Origin: Halorubrum halophilum
GTDB taxonomy: Archaea; Halobacteriota; Halobacteria; Halobacteriales; Haloferacaceae
Direction of reading: 5' to 3'
DNA: 64,000 nucleotides
NCBI RefSeq assembly: GCF_000739595.1
Contig: NZ_BBJP01000030.1
Span: 62,001 to 126,000 of the forward strand
The notes under the pieces were generated by a model. The model searched no databases and was not told the DNA's origin. It saw nothing but the letters and a program-made list of their open reading frames with translations. The translations under genes and the position numbers were made by a program. Positions 8,690 through 18,271 of this stretch are shown here, in pieces (position 1 is the first letter of the stretch; the number at the start of each line of letters is the position of its first letter).

Positions 8690-9493
8690 ATGGACGTTCA
8701 CGATCTGGGCGAGGGGGAGCCGGAGGTCGCGGTCGTCGGCGCGATCCACGGCGACGAGCCCTGCGGCGCCCGCGCAGTCCGACGGCTCCTCGACGCCGAC
8801 CTCGACGTTGAGCGCCCGGTCCGGCTGATTCTCGCCAACGAGGAGGCCCTCGACGCCGAGGTCCGCTACCTCGACGCCGACCTCAACCGGTCGTTCCCCG
8901 GCGATCCCGACGCGGAGGCGCACGAGGAGCGGCTCGCCGCCGAGGTGCTCGACGCGCTCGACGGCTGTACCACGCTCGCGATCCACTCGACGCAGTCGTA
9001 CGCCGAGCCGTTCGCTGTCGTCGACTCGATGGACGAGGTCGCCCGCGCGGTCGCCCCGCACCTCCCGGTCGACGCCGTGATCCAGACCGACGCGTTCACC
9101 GAGGGGCGGCTCATCGAACACCCGCACACGCTGGAGGTGGAGGCCGGCCTGCAGGGGTCGGACGGCGCCGCCGACAACGCCTACTGGCTCTCGCGAGCCT
9201 TCTTGGCAGCGACCGGCGTCACCCCCGCTCCAGGCGCCGAAGACGTGATCGACGCCGGCGGGCGCGAGGACGTGGCGGTGTTCCGGCTCCGCGAACGGAT
9301 CCCCAAGCCGGACGCCGAGGTGTACGAGGTGTTCGCGCGCAACTTCGAGCGCGTCGAGGCCGGGGAGCCGTTCGCGGCCGCCGACGACGAGCAGCTCCGC
9401 GCCGACGAACCCTTCTACCCCGTGTTGCTGTCGCCGTACGGCTACCGCGACCAGTTCGGCTACGTCGCGGACCGCGTCGGGACGATCGAGTGA
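8690..9493 (+). CDS. Succinylglutamate desuccinylase/aspartoacylase family zinc hydrolase
   Basis: Zinc-dependent carboxypeptidase-fold hydrolase (M14-like AstE/AspA family), 267 residues. The zinc ligands appear as AIHGDEPCGA (His and Glu, about residues 19-28) and the later LAIHSTQSY histidine (about 100); the substrate-binding block LDADLNRSFPG lies near 61-71. The C-terminal part is beta-rich as in the family. The ATG at 8690 gives the canonical short N-terminus. The natural substrate (an N-acylated amino acid) is not evident from the neighbours. TATA-like ACTTATC lies about 28 bp upstream. Confidence 0.83.
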   Translation: MDVHDLGEGEPEVAVVGAIHGDEPCGARAVRRLLDADLDVERPVRLILANEEALDAEVRYLDADLNRSFPGDPDAEAHEERLAAEVLDALDGCTTLAIHSTQSYAEPFAVVDSMDEVARAVAPHLPVDAVIQTDAFTEGRLIEHPHTLEVEAGLQGSDGAADNAYWLSRAFLAATGVTPAPGAEDVIDAGGREDVAVFRLRERIPKPDAEVYEVFARNFERVEAGEPFAAADDEQLRADEPFYPVLLSPYGYRDQFGYVADRVGTIE

Positions 9494-9511
9494 GCGGCGG
9501 GAGCGAGACGG

Positions 9512-9910
9512 CTACTCGACCAGTTCGATCTCGTCGTCGCCGTTCGGCACCGCGCAGATGAACGCCCCCGGCTCCTCGCTCTCGTTCCGGTACCAGTGTT
9601 CGACGCCCGCCGGAATGAGAAGGGCGTCGCCGGGGGCGACGACGCGCTCTTCCTCGCCGATTCCGACGACGTACTCGCCGGCGAGCACGTACTGCTCGTG
9701 TTCGACCGCGTTCGTGTGGCGCGGGACCGCGGCGCCGGGAGCAAGTTCGAACCGCCGCATCGCGAAGTTCGGGGCGCCGTCCGACTCGTCGAGGAGGACG
9801 CCCTTCCGGAGCCCGTCGGCGGCGTCGACCGATTCGTACTCGATCTCGTCGCCGCGCTTCAGGACAGGAGCCGGTCCCGCGGTCGCCGCGTCGTCGGTGG
9901 TGTCTCGCAT
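9512..9910 (-). CDS. Cupin-domain protein
   Basis: A 132-residue single-domain cupin. The conserved metal-site motifs are visible: PRHTNAVEHEQYVLAGE (two histidines and a glutamate) and the second motif PAGVEHWYRNES. Function may be a small-molecule isomerase, dioxygenase or storage-type binding protein; none can be chosen from sequence. It is convergent with the zinc hydrolase gene (18 bp apart) and divergent from the site-2 protease gene. Confidence 0.85.
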   Translation of the reverse strand: MRDTTDDAATAGPAPVLKRGDEIEYESVDAADGLRKGVLLDESDGAPNFAMRRFELAPGAAVPRHTNAVEHEQYVLAGEYVVGIGEEERVVAPGDALLIPAGVEHWYRNESEEPGAFICAVPNGDDEIELVE

Positions 9911-9933
9911 ACCGACCGATCGCCGGCCGACAT

Positions 9934-9941
9934 CTTATAAA
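9934..9941 (-). promoter_or_regulatory. TATA-like box for the cupin gene
   Basis: The minus strand reads GTTTATAAGATG, centred about 27 bp before the ATG at 9910, consistent with a leaderless transcript. Confidence 0.5.
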
Positions 9942-10019
9942 CGACGGCGCCCGTCGCCCCGCTGCCGCTCCGTCGCCGTCGCCCGGACGTTTAACCGCCC
10001 ACCCGTCTAACTCGCGGAC

Positions 10020-11207
10020 ATGCGTGGAATCAAGATCGGGACGGTTCTGGGGATTCCGGTCCGGCTCAACTGGACGTTTCTGATCGTACTGCCGCTTTTC
10101 GCCTATCTCATCGGCTCGCAGGTCGGAATGATCGCCGAGACGATGAACATGGCGCTCGGTGCCGAGATCATCACCCCGGGTGCACTCACCGAAGGACTCA
10201 CGCCGTGGGCGCTCGGGCTGGCGGCCGCGCTCGGGCTGTTCGGCGGCGTCCTCCTCCACGAGTTCGGGCACTCGATCGTCGCCATGCGGTACGGCTACGA
10301 GATCGAGTCGATCACCCTGTGGCTGCTCGGCGGGCTCGCCAGCTTCACCGAGTTCCCCGAGGACTGGAAACACGAGTTCTGGATCGCGATCGCGGGCCCG
10401 GTCGTCAGCGTCGCGGTCGGGCTCGTCTGTTTCGGCGTGTTCGCGCTCGCGCCGGTCGGCTCGAACGCCGTGCTGTTCGTCTTCGGCTACCTCGCGCTGT
10501 TGAACGTCGTGCTCGCGGTGTTCAACATGCTCCCCGCCTTCCCGATGGACGGCGGACGCGTCCTCCGGGCGCTCCTCGCGCGGAACCAGCCGCACGCGCA
10601 GGCGACCCAGCGCGCCGCCGGGATCGGCAAGGTGTTCGCGTTCCTCATGGGACTGATCGGGCTGTTCACCTTCCAGCTCCTGCTGATCGTGTTGGCCTTC
10701 TTCATCTACATGGCCGCCTCCGGCGAGGCCCAGCAGACGACGCTGAAGGCCGCCTTCCAAGACGTCACCGTCAGCGACGTGATGACCCGTCGCGAGGACC
10801 TCCACACCGTCACCGAAGACACCTCGGTCGCGGAGCTGGTGAGCCGGATGTTCGAGGAGCGCCACACCGGCTACCCCGTGGTTCAGGGGGGCAACCTCGT
10901 CGGGATGGTGACTCTTGAGGACGCCCGATCGGTCCGGGAGGTCGAGCGGGACGCCTACAACGTCGGGGACGTGATGGAGACCGACATCGTCGGCGTCGGT
11001 CCCGAGGCCGACGCGATGACCGCGCTCCAGACGATGCAGGAGAACGGCGTCGGCCGGCTCCCGGTCGTCGACCGGAACGAGGAGCTCGTCGGGATCATCT
11101 CCCGCACGGACCTGATGACCGCGTTCAACATCATCCAGACCGGTGGCACCCCGAACATTATCAGCGGCCGCCGACAGGGGACCGAGAGCGGTCCCGGTCT
11201 GTTCTGA
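10020..11207 (+). CDS. Site-2 protease family (M50) membrane protein with CBS pair
   Basis: Intramembrane zinc metalloprotease of 395 residues. The active-site motif is HEFGH at residues 80-84, and the third ligand is the aspartate in LPAFPMDGGR at about 177. Six membrane segments span roughly residues 15-235. Two CBS domains (about 246-305 and 310-365) form an adenylate-binding regulatory module, so activity may respond to cell energy or ionic state. The family cuts membrane-anchored regulators; the substrate is unknown. A TTTAAC box about 27 bp upstream fits a leaderless start. Repeat B begins 43 bp after its stop in the same orientation. Confidence 0.9.
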   Translation: MRGIKIGTVLGIPVRLNWTFLIVLPLFAYLIGSQVGMIAETMNMALGAEIITPGALTEGLTPWALGLAAALGLFGGVLLHEFGHSIVAMRYGYEIESITLWLLGGLASFTEFPEDWKHEFWIAIAGPVVSVAVGLVCFGVFALAPVGSNAVLFVFGYLALLNVVLAVFNMLPAFPMDGGRVLRALLARNQPHAQATQRAAGIGKVFAFLMGLIGLFTFQLLLIVLAFFIYMAASGEAQQTTLKAAFQDVTVSDVMTRREDLHTVTEDTSVAELVSRMFEERHTGYPVVQGGNLVGMVTLEDARSVREVERDAYNVGDVMETDIVGVGPEADAMTALQTMQENGVGRLPVVDRNEELVGIISRTDLMTAFNIIQTGGTPNIISGRRQGTESGPGLF

Positions 11208-11250
11208 GATCCGCCATCGCTGGTCGCTGAACGTGCGTCTTGATTGATAG

Positions 11251-11744
11251 CGGGAGTGGGTATAGCGAGATGGTGGAGTGGTTGTTTATACGTGATCGAG
11301 TGGTGTTGCTGTCGGCTATTTATAGGCGAGCGACAGTGCTAGAGTGAACACTTCCAAAGCCCCAGCCGCGCTCGGCTCCCACAGCTCGCTGCGGTCCTCA
11401 GTCGGTCGCTAACGCTCCCTCCCTGCGGTCCTTGCATCGCTGGGGTTCGCCGAGCGCGGCTGCCCCTTTGAGTCCCGCCCCGCACCGCAACCGCACAGCA
11501 CCTCACACCTCCCCAGCCTCGTCGCTGGCGGCTGCCGCCGCCAGCGACTCCCTCGCACCGGCGTCGCCGGCGGCTTCGCCGCCGGCTGCCAGAGGGACCT
11601 TCGGTCCCTCGCGATTCGCGGCCGCCGATGGCGGCCGCTCACCGGGGCGCGCCGACCACATCGTTCTTTATAAGTGATCGTCGCTAGCGCTCACGATTAT
11701 TTAAATACTGGATCGCCACCACCGATCTGCAACACCTACTCCCG
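11251..11744 (+). repeat. Dispersed structured repeat, copy B (full length, with terminal inverted repeats)
   Basis: Complete 494-bp copy. The left end CGGGAGTGGGTATAGCG (11251-11267) is an inverted repeat of the right end ATCTGCAACACCTACTCCCG (11725-11744). Inside, in order: TATA-like GTTTATA (11283) and TATTTATA (11318), CTTCCAAAGCCCCAG, hairpin 1 with a perfect 14-bp stem (11363-11376 with 11449-11462) closed by a CCC/CCC internal loop and an AAAG/CTTT stem, CTCCCCAGCCTCG, then four further hairpins (TCGCTGGCGGC..., GCCGGCGGC..., GAGGGACC..., GCGGCCGCC...), GGCGCGCC and TTTATAAGTGATCGTCG. It holds no convincing open reading frame and sits between two convergent genes. Confidence 0.8.
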
Positions 11745-11837
11745 ATCTGACTCACCACCGGTCGGAGAGTAGCCGCAGTCGGGCCAGAACGGATCACCGA
11801 CAGAAGGCGTCGACAAAGTCGCTCGCGAAGTGGCGAG

Positions 11838-12041
11838 TCACTCCCCGTCGGCGCTCGCGAAGAACTCCACGTCGCCGGCGATGACGGCGCTGGCGATCAC
11901 CGCCACGCCGACCACCAGGGCGACGACACTCGTCGTCAGCGCTACCGAGAGCGCGCTCCCGCCAATCGCGACCCCGACGAACGCGCCGACCGCGCCGCCG
12001 ACGCCGCCGGCGATGACCGCAAGCGTCTTCGCCTCGCTCAT
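11838..12041 (-). CDS. Small membrane protein of unknown function
   Basis: A 67-residue protein made almost wholly of two hydrophobic, glycine/alanine-rich membrane helices (about residues 6-28 and 31-55) and a short acidic tail. I do not recognise the family. The ATG at 12041 (MSEAKTLAV) is chosen over an upstream start because a TTTATGAGG box lies about 25 bp before it on the minus strand. It lies alone between repeat B and the larE gene. Confidence 0.6.
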   Translation of the reverse strand: MSEAKTLAVIAGGVGGAVGAFVGVAIGGSALSVALTTSVVALVVGVAVIASAVIAGDVEFFASADGE

Positions 12042-12144
12042 AGCTGTCGTTTGACCAACACGCCTCATAAACGTTCGCGTCGGGTTCTCTCGGGTGATAA
12101 CGGCTCGGGACGGTCGGGCGGACAGTTCCGCTCCACCGGCGGGC

Positions 12145-13071
12145 TCAGCGGGGGTACTGCCGGCCGAGATCGACGTTCGCCTCGCCGTCGCTTTCCGCCG
12201 CTTCTCCCTGTCCCTCGCTCCCGTCGCCGCCGGGACTCACGCTCCCGGTCCGGTAGCCGGCCATGTCGAGGGTGACGTACTCGAACCCCACGTCGGTGAG
12301 GTGCTCGTGGACCGCGTCGGCGAACGCCGGGTCGAGCGCGCGCTCCAGCTCGTCGGGGGCGATCTCGACGCGCGCGAGCCCGTCGTGGTCGCGGACGCGG
12401 AACCCCTCGAACCCCCACTCACGAAGCACCCGCTCGGCCTTCTCGACGCGGGTCAGGCGCTCTTCGGTCACCTCCAGTCCGGTCGGGATCCGCGACGAGA
12501 GACACGCCATCGACGGCTTGTCCGCGACCGACAGGTCGTACGCCTCGGCGATCTCCCGGACCTCGTCTTTCGTGATCTCCGCGTCCAGAAGCGGCGAGAA
12601 CACGTCCAGCTCCTCGACCGCGCGGAGGCCGGGGCGGTGTCCCTCGCCGGAGTCGTCGGCGTTGGTCCCGTCGCAGACGGTTCCGATCCCGAGTTCCTGA
12701 GCCGTCTCGTACATCCGGCCGAGCCGCATCGTCCGGCAGTGGTAACAGCGGTCGCCGTCGTTGGCGACGAAGTTCGGGTCGTCGAGTTCCGAGAAGGTGA
12801 CCGTCTCGTGGGAGATTCCGATCTCGCCGGCGACGCGCGTCGCGTCGTCGAGCTCCGCGGCCGGGAGGGTCTCGCTCCGCGCCGTGCATGCGACCGCGTC
12901 GTCGCCGAGCGCGTCGCGTGCGAGCGCCGCGACGACCGAGGAGTCGACCCCGCCGGAGAAGGCGACGAGGACCCCGTCGCGCTCGGCGAGCGCGTCGCGG
13001 GCGGCCGCCGCTTTCGCCGCCGTCTCGGGGGCGAGGTCACTCCCGTCGGCGGCGAGGGTGTGCTGGCTCAT
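12145..13071 (-). CDS. larE: LarE-type sulfur transferase (nickel-pincer cofactor synthesis)
   Basis: ATP-dependent sulfur transferase of the PP-loop LarE family (308 residues), which inserts sulfur into the nickel-pincer nucleotide used by lactate racemase and related enzymes. The PP-loop is FSGGVDSSV near residue 39. RCYHCR (about 107-112) and MACLSSRIPTG (about 186-196) give three cysteines, which suits the iron-sulfur form of LarE rather than the sacrificial single-cysteine form. The C-terminal 35 residues are a disordered acidic tail. LarB is encoded 32 kb away; LarC and a LarA-type racemase are not in the window. Confidence 0.82.
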   Translation of the reverse strand: MSQHTLAADGSDLAPETAAKAAAARDALAERDGVLVAFSGGVDSSVVAALARDALGDDAVACTARSETLPAAELDDATRVAGEIGISHETVTFSELDDPNFVANDGDRCYHCRTMRLGRMYETAQELGIGTVCDGTNADDSGEGHRPGLRAVEELDVFSPLLDAEITKDEVREIAEAYDLSVADKPSMACLSSRIPTGLEVTEERLTRVEKAERVLREWGFEGFRVRDHDGLARVEIAPDELERALDPAFADAVHEHLTDVGFEYVTLDMAGYRTGSVSPGGDGSEGQGEAAESDGEANVDLGRQYPR

Positions 13072-13185
13072 GGCCCCGGATTCGCGGCCGGCGGGAAAAA
13101 GCGCGTCGGCCGCGGCGAGGGGCGGGGGATGTGATACGCCGGGACCCCCTATCCTTTTGCGCGTTGCCGCGATACCCGCGGACAG

Positions 13186-15195
13186 ATGGAGTTAGAGGCG
13201 ATCCCCGGCGTCGGCGCGAAGACGGCCGCGTCGCTGCGCGAACTCGATGATCCGGTCGCGACCGTCGAATCCGGCGACGTGGCCGCGATCGCCCGCGCCC
13301 CCGGAGTCAACGAGGCCCGCGCGGCCCGCATCGCGCGCGGCGCGATCCGCCGACGACACGGCGACGACGGGCGCGTACTGGCGACCGACCGCGCCCGCGA
13401 GGTGTACCGGGAGGCGATCGACCTGCTGCGCGAGCGCACCGTCACCGACTACGCCGCGAAGCGGCTGGAGACGTTCTACCCGAGCGCCTCGGCCTCGCGG
13501 ATCGACGAGGCGCAGTCGTTCGTCGCGGCGGCGACAGAGCGCGACCCCGACCCCGCGGTCCGCGAGGCGCTCTCCGGGGTCGAACCGCTGGCCGACCCGC
13601 CGACGGTCCGCGTGCGTGACCGCTGTCTCGCGACGGCCGACGCCGAGACGCTCGCGCGCGCCGAGTCGGCGGTCCCGGAACTGTCGGTCGAGACCGTCGA
13701 GGAGGCCCGCGACATCTCCGAGCTCGCGCGGTCGTACGCGACCGTGATCGTGTTGGACGAAGAGTTCGCCGGGCTCGACGTCGAGGGCGACGTGCACGTC
13801 CGCCCGAACGCCCTCGACGAGCCCGCCGAGACCGTCCCCGAGCGACTGCTCGCCTTCTTCGCCGCGAACCGCGAGCGGCTGGAGGCGGCCGCGGCGGTTC
13901 ACGAGGCGGCCGCGGCGGCGGGCGGCCCCGTCGCCGACGGCGACCCCGCGGCCGACCCCGACCGCCTCCGCGACGCGCTGGCGCGGCTCGACGACGACGG
14001 GACGGTTGTGGGCGACGAAGAGCTGGAACGGCTGACGGCCGCCGTCGACGATCTGGACGCCGCGGTGTCGACCGCGGAGTCGGTCGCCGACGACCGGCTC
14101 CGGGAGGCGATCCGCGAGCGCGACGTGACCATCGAGGGGACCGACTTCCTCTCCCTCGTCGAGCAGGGCGCTCGCGTCGACTCGCTCTTGGACCGCGAGC
14201 TCGCCGACGAGTACGATGAGGCGCTGGCCCGCGCCCGCGAGCACCTCGCGGACGCGCTCCGCCTGGAGCCCGAGGAGGCGGGGCTCGCGGAGCGAGTCTT
14301 CGGCGGCGACCCCTCCTTCCCGGTCGAGCACGACGAGAGCGCGGTCTCGCGGCTCCGCACCGAGCTCTCGGCGGCGCGCGACCGCCGGGCCGCCCGGCTG
14401 AAGGCGGAACTCGCGAGCGACCTCGGCGACCTCCGCGAGCCCGTCGAAGAGCTCGTGCGCGACGCCCTCGAACTCGACGTGGAGCTGGCGATCGCGCGGT
14501 TCGCGCGCGACTTCGACTGCGCGATGCCCGAGGTGGTCGGGGCGGAGTCGTCCGACTCGGGCTTCCGGATCGAGGGCGGTCGCTCGCCCCTCCTCGACGT
14601 GGACTTCGAGGACGTGGAGCCGATCGACTACGCGGTGTCGGGTGCGACGCTCCTCTCAGGAGTCAACTCCGGCGGGAAGACCTCCACCCTCGATCTGGTC
14701 GCGCTCGTCGTCGTCCTCGCGCAGATGGGGATGCCCGTCCCCGCCGAGTCGGCGACCGTCGAGCGCTTCGAGGAGGTCCACTACTACGCCAAGTCGCAGG
14801 GGACCCTCGACGCGGGCGCGTTCGAGGCGACCCTCCGGGACTTCGGCGACCTCGTCGAGGGCGCGGACGGCCGGCTCGTACTGGTCGACGAGCTGGAGTC
14901 GATCACGGAGCCGGGTGCCTCCGCGAAGATCATCGCGGGCATCCTCGAAGCGCTCGACGATCAGGACACCACCGCCGTCTTCGTCTCTCACCTGGCCCGA
15001 GAGATCCGGGACGCCGCCGACTTCGCGGTCGCCGTCGACGGGATCGAGGCCGCCGGACTCGTCGACGGCGAACTCCGAGTGAACCGCTCGCCGCGCAAGG
15101 GCCACCTCGCGCGGTCGACGCCGGAACTCATCGTCGAGAAGCTCGCCGGCGACCGCGGCGGGGAGTTCTACGACGGCTTACTGGAGAAGTTCTGA
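13186..15195 (+). CDS. MutS-related ATPase with N-terminal helix-hairpin-helix
   Basis: A 669-residue DNA-binding ATPase. Residues 1-60 form a helix-hairpin-helix pair (EAIPGVGAKTAASLRE, then ARAPGVNEARAARIAR). Residues 330-460 are a helical, charged lever/clamp region, and 460-665 the MutS domain V ATPase: Walker A GVNSGGKTSTL near 492, Walker B LVLVDELES near 567 and the H-loop VFVSHL near 602. The mismatch-recognition domain I of classic MutS is absent, so it belongs to the MutS5/MutS2-like archaeal group thought to act on recombination or branched DNA rather than mismatches. No MutL gene is adjacent. Confidence 0.85.
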   Translation: MELEAIPGVGAKTAASLRELDDPVATVESGDVAAIARAPGVNEARAARIARGAIRRRHGDDGRVLATDRAREVYREAIDLLRERTVTDYAAKRLETFYPSASASRIDEAQSFVAAATERDPDPAVREALSGVEPLADPPTVRVRDRCLATADAETLARAESAVPELSVETVEEARDISELARSYATVIVLDEEFAGLDVEGDVHVRPNALDEPAETVPERLLAFFAANRERLEAAAAVHEAAAAAGGPVADGDPAADPDRLRDALARLDDDGTVVGDEELERLTAAVDDLDAAVSTAESVADDRLREAIRERDVTIEGTDFLSLVEQGARVDSLLDRELADEYDEALARAREHLADALRLEPEEAGLAERVFGGDPSFPVEHDESAVSRLRTELSAARDRRAARLKAELASDLGDLREPVEELVRDALELDVELAIARFARDFDCAMPEVVGAESSDSGFRIEGGRSPLLDVDFEDVEPIDYAVSGATLLSGVNSGGKTSTLDLVALVVVLAQMGMPVPAESATVERFEEVHYYAKSQGTLDAGAFEATLRDFGDLVEGADGRLVLVDELESITEPGASAKIIAGILEALDDQDTTAVFVSHLAREIRDAADFAVAVDGIEAAGLVDGELRVNRSPRKGHLARSTPELIVEKLAGDRGGEFYDGLLEKF

Positions 15196-15221
15196 GTTCG
15201 AGGTGGGTTCGAGACCGAGAC

Positions 15222-18173
15222 TCAGTCGTCGTCGGCCACCGCCGGCTTCCGGCGGTCGTCGCGCGGCCCCTCCAGATCCACGTCGGGGAGCATGTCGCGG
15301 AGATACCGACCGGTGTGCGACTCCTCCTCGCGGGCCACCGCTTCCGGAGTCCCGCTGGCGACGAGTTCGCCGCCGCCGTCGCCGCCCTCGGGACCCAGAT
15401 CGATCACGCGGTCGGCGTTTTTCACCAGATCGAGCTCGTGTTCGATGACGACCACGGTGTTGCCGCCGTCGACGAGGCGGTGGAGCACATCGATCAGCTT
15501 TCGCTCGTCCTCCTTGTGGAGCCCCGTCGTCGGCTCGTCGAGCAGGTAGAGCGTGTCGCCGGTCGCCTTCTTGCCGAGCTCCTCGGCGAGCTTCACGCGC
15601 TGCGCCTCGCCGCCGGAGAGCGTGGTGGAGGGCTGGCCCAGCTCCATGTAGCCGAGCCCCACGTCTTTTAAGAGCTTCAGGCGGCGCTGGAGCCCTTGGT
15701 GGCTCTCGAAGAAGTCGTACGCCTCGTCGACGCTCATGTCGAGCACGTCGGAGATGGTCGCGCCTTTATACGTGACGTCGAGCGTCTCGTCGTTGTAGCG
15801 CGCGCCGCCGCACTCCTCGCAGGGGACGTACACGTCCGAGAGGAAGTTCATCTCGATCTTGACGGTCCCCTGCCCGCCGCACTCCTCGCAGCGCCCGCCC
15901 TTCACGTTGAAGGAGAACCGGCCCTTCTCGTAGCCGCGGCGCTTGGAGAGCTTGGTCTCCGCGAACAGCTCGCGGACGTAGTCGAACACGTCGGTGTACG
16001 TCGCGGGGTTCGAGCGCGGCGTCCGGCCGATCGGCGACTGGTCGATGAGCCGGACCGTCTCGATCCCCTCCATCCCGTCGATCGCGTCGTGCTCGCCGGG
16101 GTCGACCGAGGTGTTGTCGTTCATCTCGCGGACGAGTCCCTTATAAAGCACGTCGTTGACGAGCGTCGATTTCCCGGACCCGGAGACGCCGGTCACGGTC
16201 GTGAGCGTGCCGAGCGGGATCGGCACGTCCAAGTCCTTCAGGTTGTGCTGGCGCGCGCCTCGCACCGTCAGCTCGCCGTCCGGGTTGCGGCGCTCCTCGG
16301 GCACCGGAATCTCCTTGCGCCCCGAGAGGTAGTCGGCGGTGATCGAGTCGTCGGCCGCGACGATGTCGTCGAAGTCGCCCTGCGCGACCACTTCGCCGCC
16401 CCGCTTTCCGGGGCCCGGCCCCATGTCGATGATCTCGTCGGCGCGGCGCATCGTCTCCTCGTCGTGCTCGACGACGATCAGGGTGTTTCCGAGGTCACGG
16501 AGCCCCGCGAGGGTGTTCAGCAGGCGGTCGTTGTCGCGCTGGTGGAGCCCGATCGACGGCTCGTCGAGCACGTACAGCACGCCCACGAGCCCCGAACCCA
16601 CCTGCGTCGCGAGCCGGATGCGCTGGCTCTCGCCGCCCGAAAGCGTCGACGCCTCGCGGTCGAGCGTGATATAATCGAGACCGACCTCCTCCATGAAGCC
16701 GAGCCGCGCGCGGATCTCCTTGAGGATCTCCGTCGCGATCGTCGTGTCGCGCTCGTTCAGCTCTGCTTCCATCCCCTCGAAGTGCTCGCGCGCCTCGGCG
16801 ATCGACAGCTCGTTCACCTCGGTGATCGCGGTGTCTCCCACGAGGACGTGTCGCGACTGCTCTTTCAGGCGGGTGCCCTCGCACTCGGGGCACGTCGTCA
16901 CGGCCATGTACTCCTCGATGTGGTCGCGGGCGCGTTCGGAATCCGTCTCGACGTGGCGGCGCTCCAGATTCGGGATGACGCCCTCGAAGCGCTCGGTCTT
17001 CTCGCGGGTGCCGTTCTTCGTCGTCCACTCGAAGTGGACGAGGTCGTCGGTGCCGTAGAGGAACTGCCGCCGGATCGACTCGTCCAGCTCCTCGAAGGGC
17101 GTGTCCAGCGAGACGCCGAAGTGATCGGCGACGTTGTCGAGCTGGCGGGAGTAGTAGGTGCGGTCGTAGCTCCACGGCTCGAAGACGTGTTTGAGGGGTT
17201 TCGACGGGTCCTCGATAACGAGGTCCTCGTCGACCTCCTTCGTCGAGCCGATCCCCTCGCACTCGGGACAGGCGCCGTAGGGGCTGTTGAAGGAGAACGA
17301 GCGCGTCTCGATCGCGGAGAACTGCACGTCGGAGTTGGGGTTACCGAGCTCCTCGGAGAACTCGACGACGAGCCGGTCGTCGCTCTCGGCGTCGGCCGCG
17401 AGCGACCCGGTCGAACGCGCGTTCGACGCGAACGGCACGTCTTCTGGCGGGTCGGGGACGATCAGCTTGAGCGCGCCGTCGGCCTCCTCCAAGGCGGTCT
17501 CTACCGAGTCCGTGATCCGCGAGCGAGCGTCGGGCGAGACGGTCACGCGGTCGACGATCACGTCGATCGTGTGGTCGTAGTTCTCGTCGAGGTCCGGGTC
17601 GTCCAAGGTCAGGTCGATCGGCTCGCCGTCGACCTCGACGCGCGCGTAGCCGTCGCTCACCAGCTCCTCGAACAGTTCCTCGAAGGCGCCCTTCTGGTCG
17701 CGGACGACCGGCGCGGCGACCTTCGCGCGGGTCCCCTCGGGCAGTTCGAGGATCTGGTTCACCATGTCCTGTGCCGACTGCTCGCCGACCTCCTCGCCGG
17801 TGACGGGGTCGTATTGGGTGCCGATCCGGGCGTACAACAGCCGGAGGTAGTCGTGCAGTTCGGTGACGGTCCCCACGGTCGAGCGGGGGTTGTTCGCGGC
17901 GTTCTTCTGGTCGATGGAGATCGCGGGCGAGAGCCCCTCGACCGACTCCACCTGCGGTTTGTCCATCTGGCCGAGGAAGTTGCGGGCGTACGCCGACAGC
18001 GACTCGATGTACCGGCGCTGTCCCTCGGCGTAGACGGTGTCGAACGCGAGCGACGACTTCCCCGACCCGGAGAGCCCGGTGACGACGGTGAACTCCTCGC
18101 GCGGGATCCGGACGTCGAGGTCCTTGAGGTTGTGCTCCTCGGCGCCGCGGACCTCGATGTAGTCCTTGCTCAT
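15222..18173 (-). CDS. uvrA: Excinuclease ABC subunit A
   Basis: DNA-damage recognition ATPase of nucleotide excision repair (983 residues, full length). It has two ABC ATPase halves, with Walker A motifs GLSGSGKSS (about 33-41) and GVSGSGKST (about 655), two ABC signatures LSGGESQRI and LSGGEAQRV, and zinc-binding CxxC pairs ([24 protein letters not shown] with CEECGGAR). The insertion [19 protein letters not shown] after the first Walker A is typical. Bacterial-type uvrABC is common in haloarchaea. UvrB is encoded about 30 kb away on the other strand and UvrC is outside the window. Confidence 0.97.
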   Translation of the reverse strand: MSKDYIEVRGAEEHNLKDLDVRIPREEFTVVTGLSGSGKSSLAFDTVYAEGQRRYIESLSAYARNFLGQMDKPQVESVEGLSPAISIDQKNAANNPRSTVGTVTELHDYLRLLYARIGTQYDPVTGEEVGEQSAQDMVNQILELPEGTRAKVAAPVVRDQKGAFEELFEELVSDGYARVEVDGEPIDLTLDDPDLDENYDHTIDVIVDRVTVSPDARSRITDSVETALEEADGALKLIVPDPPEDVPFASNARSTGSLAADAESDDRLVVEFSEELGNPNSDVQFSAIETRSFSFNSPYGACPECEGIGSTKEVDEDLVIEDPSKPLKHVFEPWSYDRTYYSRQLDNVADHFGVSLDTPFEELDESIRRQFLYGTDDLVHFEWTTKNGTREKTERFEGVIPNLERRHVETDSERARDHIEEYMAVTTCPECEGTRLKEQSRHVLVGDTAITEVNELSIAEAREHFEGMEAELNERDTTIATEILKEIRARLGFMEEVGLDYITLDREASTLSGGESQRIRLATQVGSGLVGVLYVLDEPSIGLHQRDNDRLLNTLAGLRDLGNTLIVVEHDEETMRRADEIIDMGPGPGKRGGEVVAQGDFDDIVAADDSITADYLSGRKEIPVPEERRNPDGELTVRGARQHNLKDLDVPIPLGTLTTVTGVSGSGKSTLVNDVLYKGLVREMNDNTSVDPGEHDAIDGMEGIETVRLIDQSPIGRTPRSNPATYTDVFDYVRELFAETKLSKRRGYEKGRFSFNVKGGRCEECGGQGTVKIEMNFLSDVYVPCEECGGARYNDETLDVTYKGATISDVLDMSVDEAYDFFESHQGLQRRLKLLKDVGLGYMELGQPSTTLSGGEAQRVKLAEELGKKATGDTLYLLDEPTTGLHKEDERKLIDVLHRLVDGGNTVVVIEHELDLVKNADRVIDLGPEGGDGGGELVASGTPEAVAREEESHTGRYLRDMLPDVDLEGPRDDRRKPAVADDD

Positions 18174-18271
18174 CTTGTCCCCCTATTGCGTGCGCGCGCG
18201 GGAATACCCGTCGGTCTCGGCGGTCTGCGGCGCTGGTAGGGGGAGAGGACCCAAATCGATCTCGGCGCTCG

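Noticed and set aside
11409-11677. Frames inside repeat B
   Set aside because: They lie across hairpins of a noncoding repeat; the other copies do not keep these frames.
15696-18239. 847-codon plus-strand frame opposite uvrA
   Set aside because: Complete overlap with the unmistakable uvrA gene and no domain resemblance; a mirror frame caused by codon bias.
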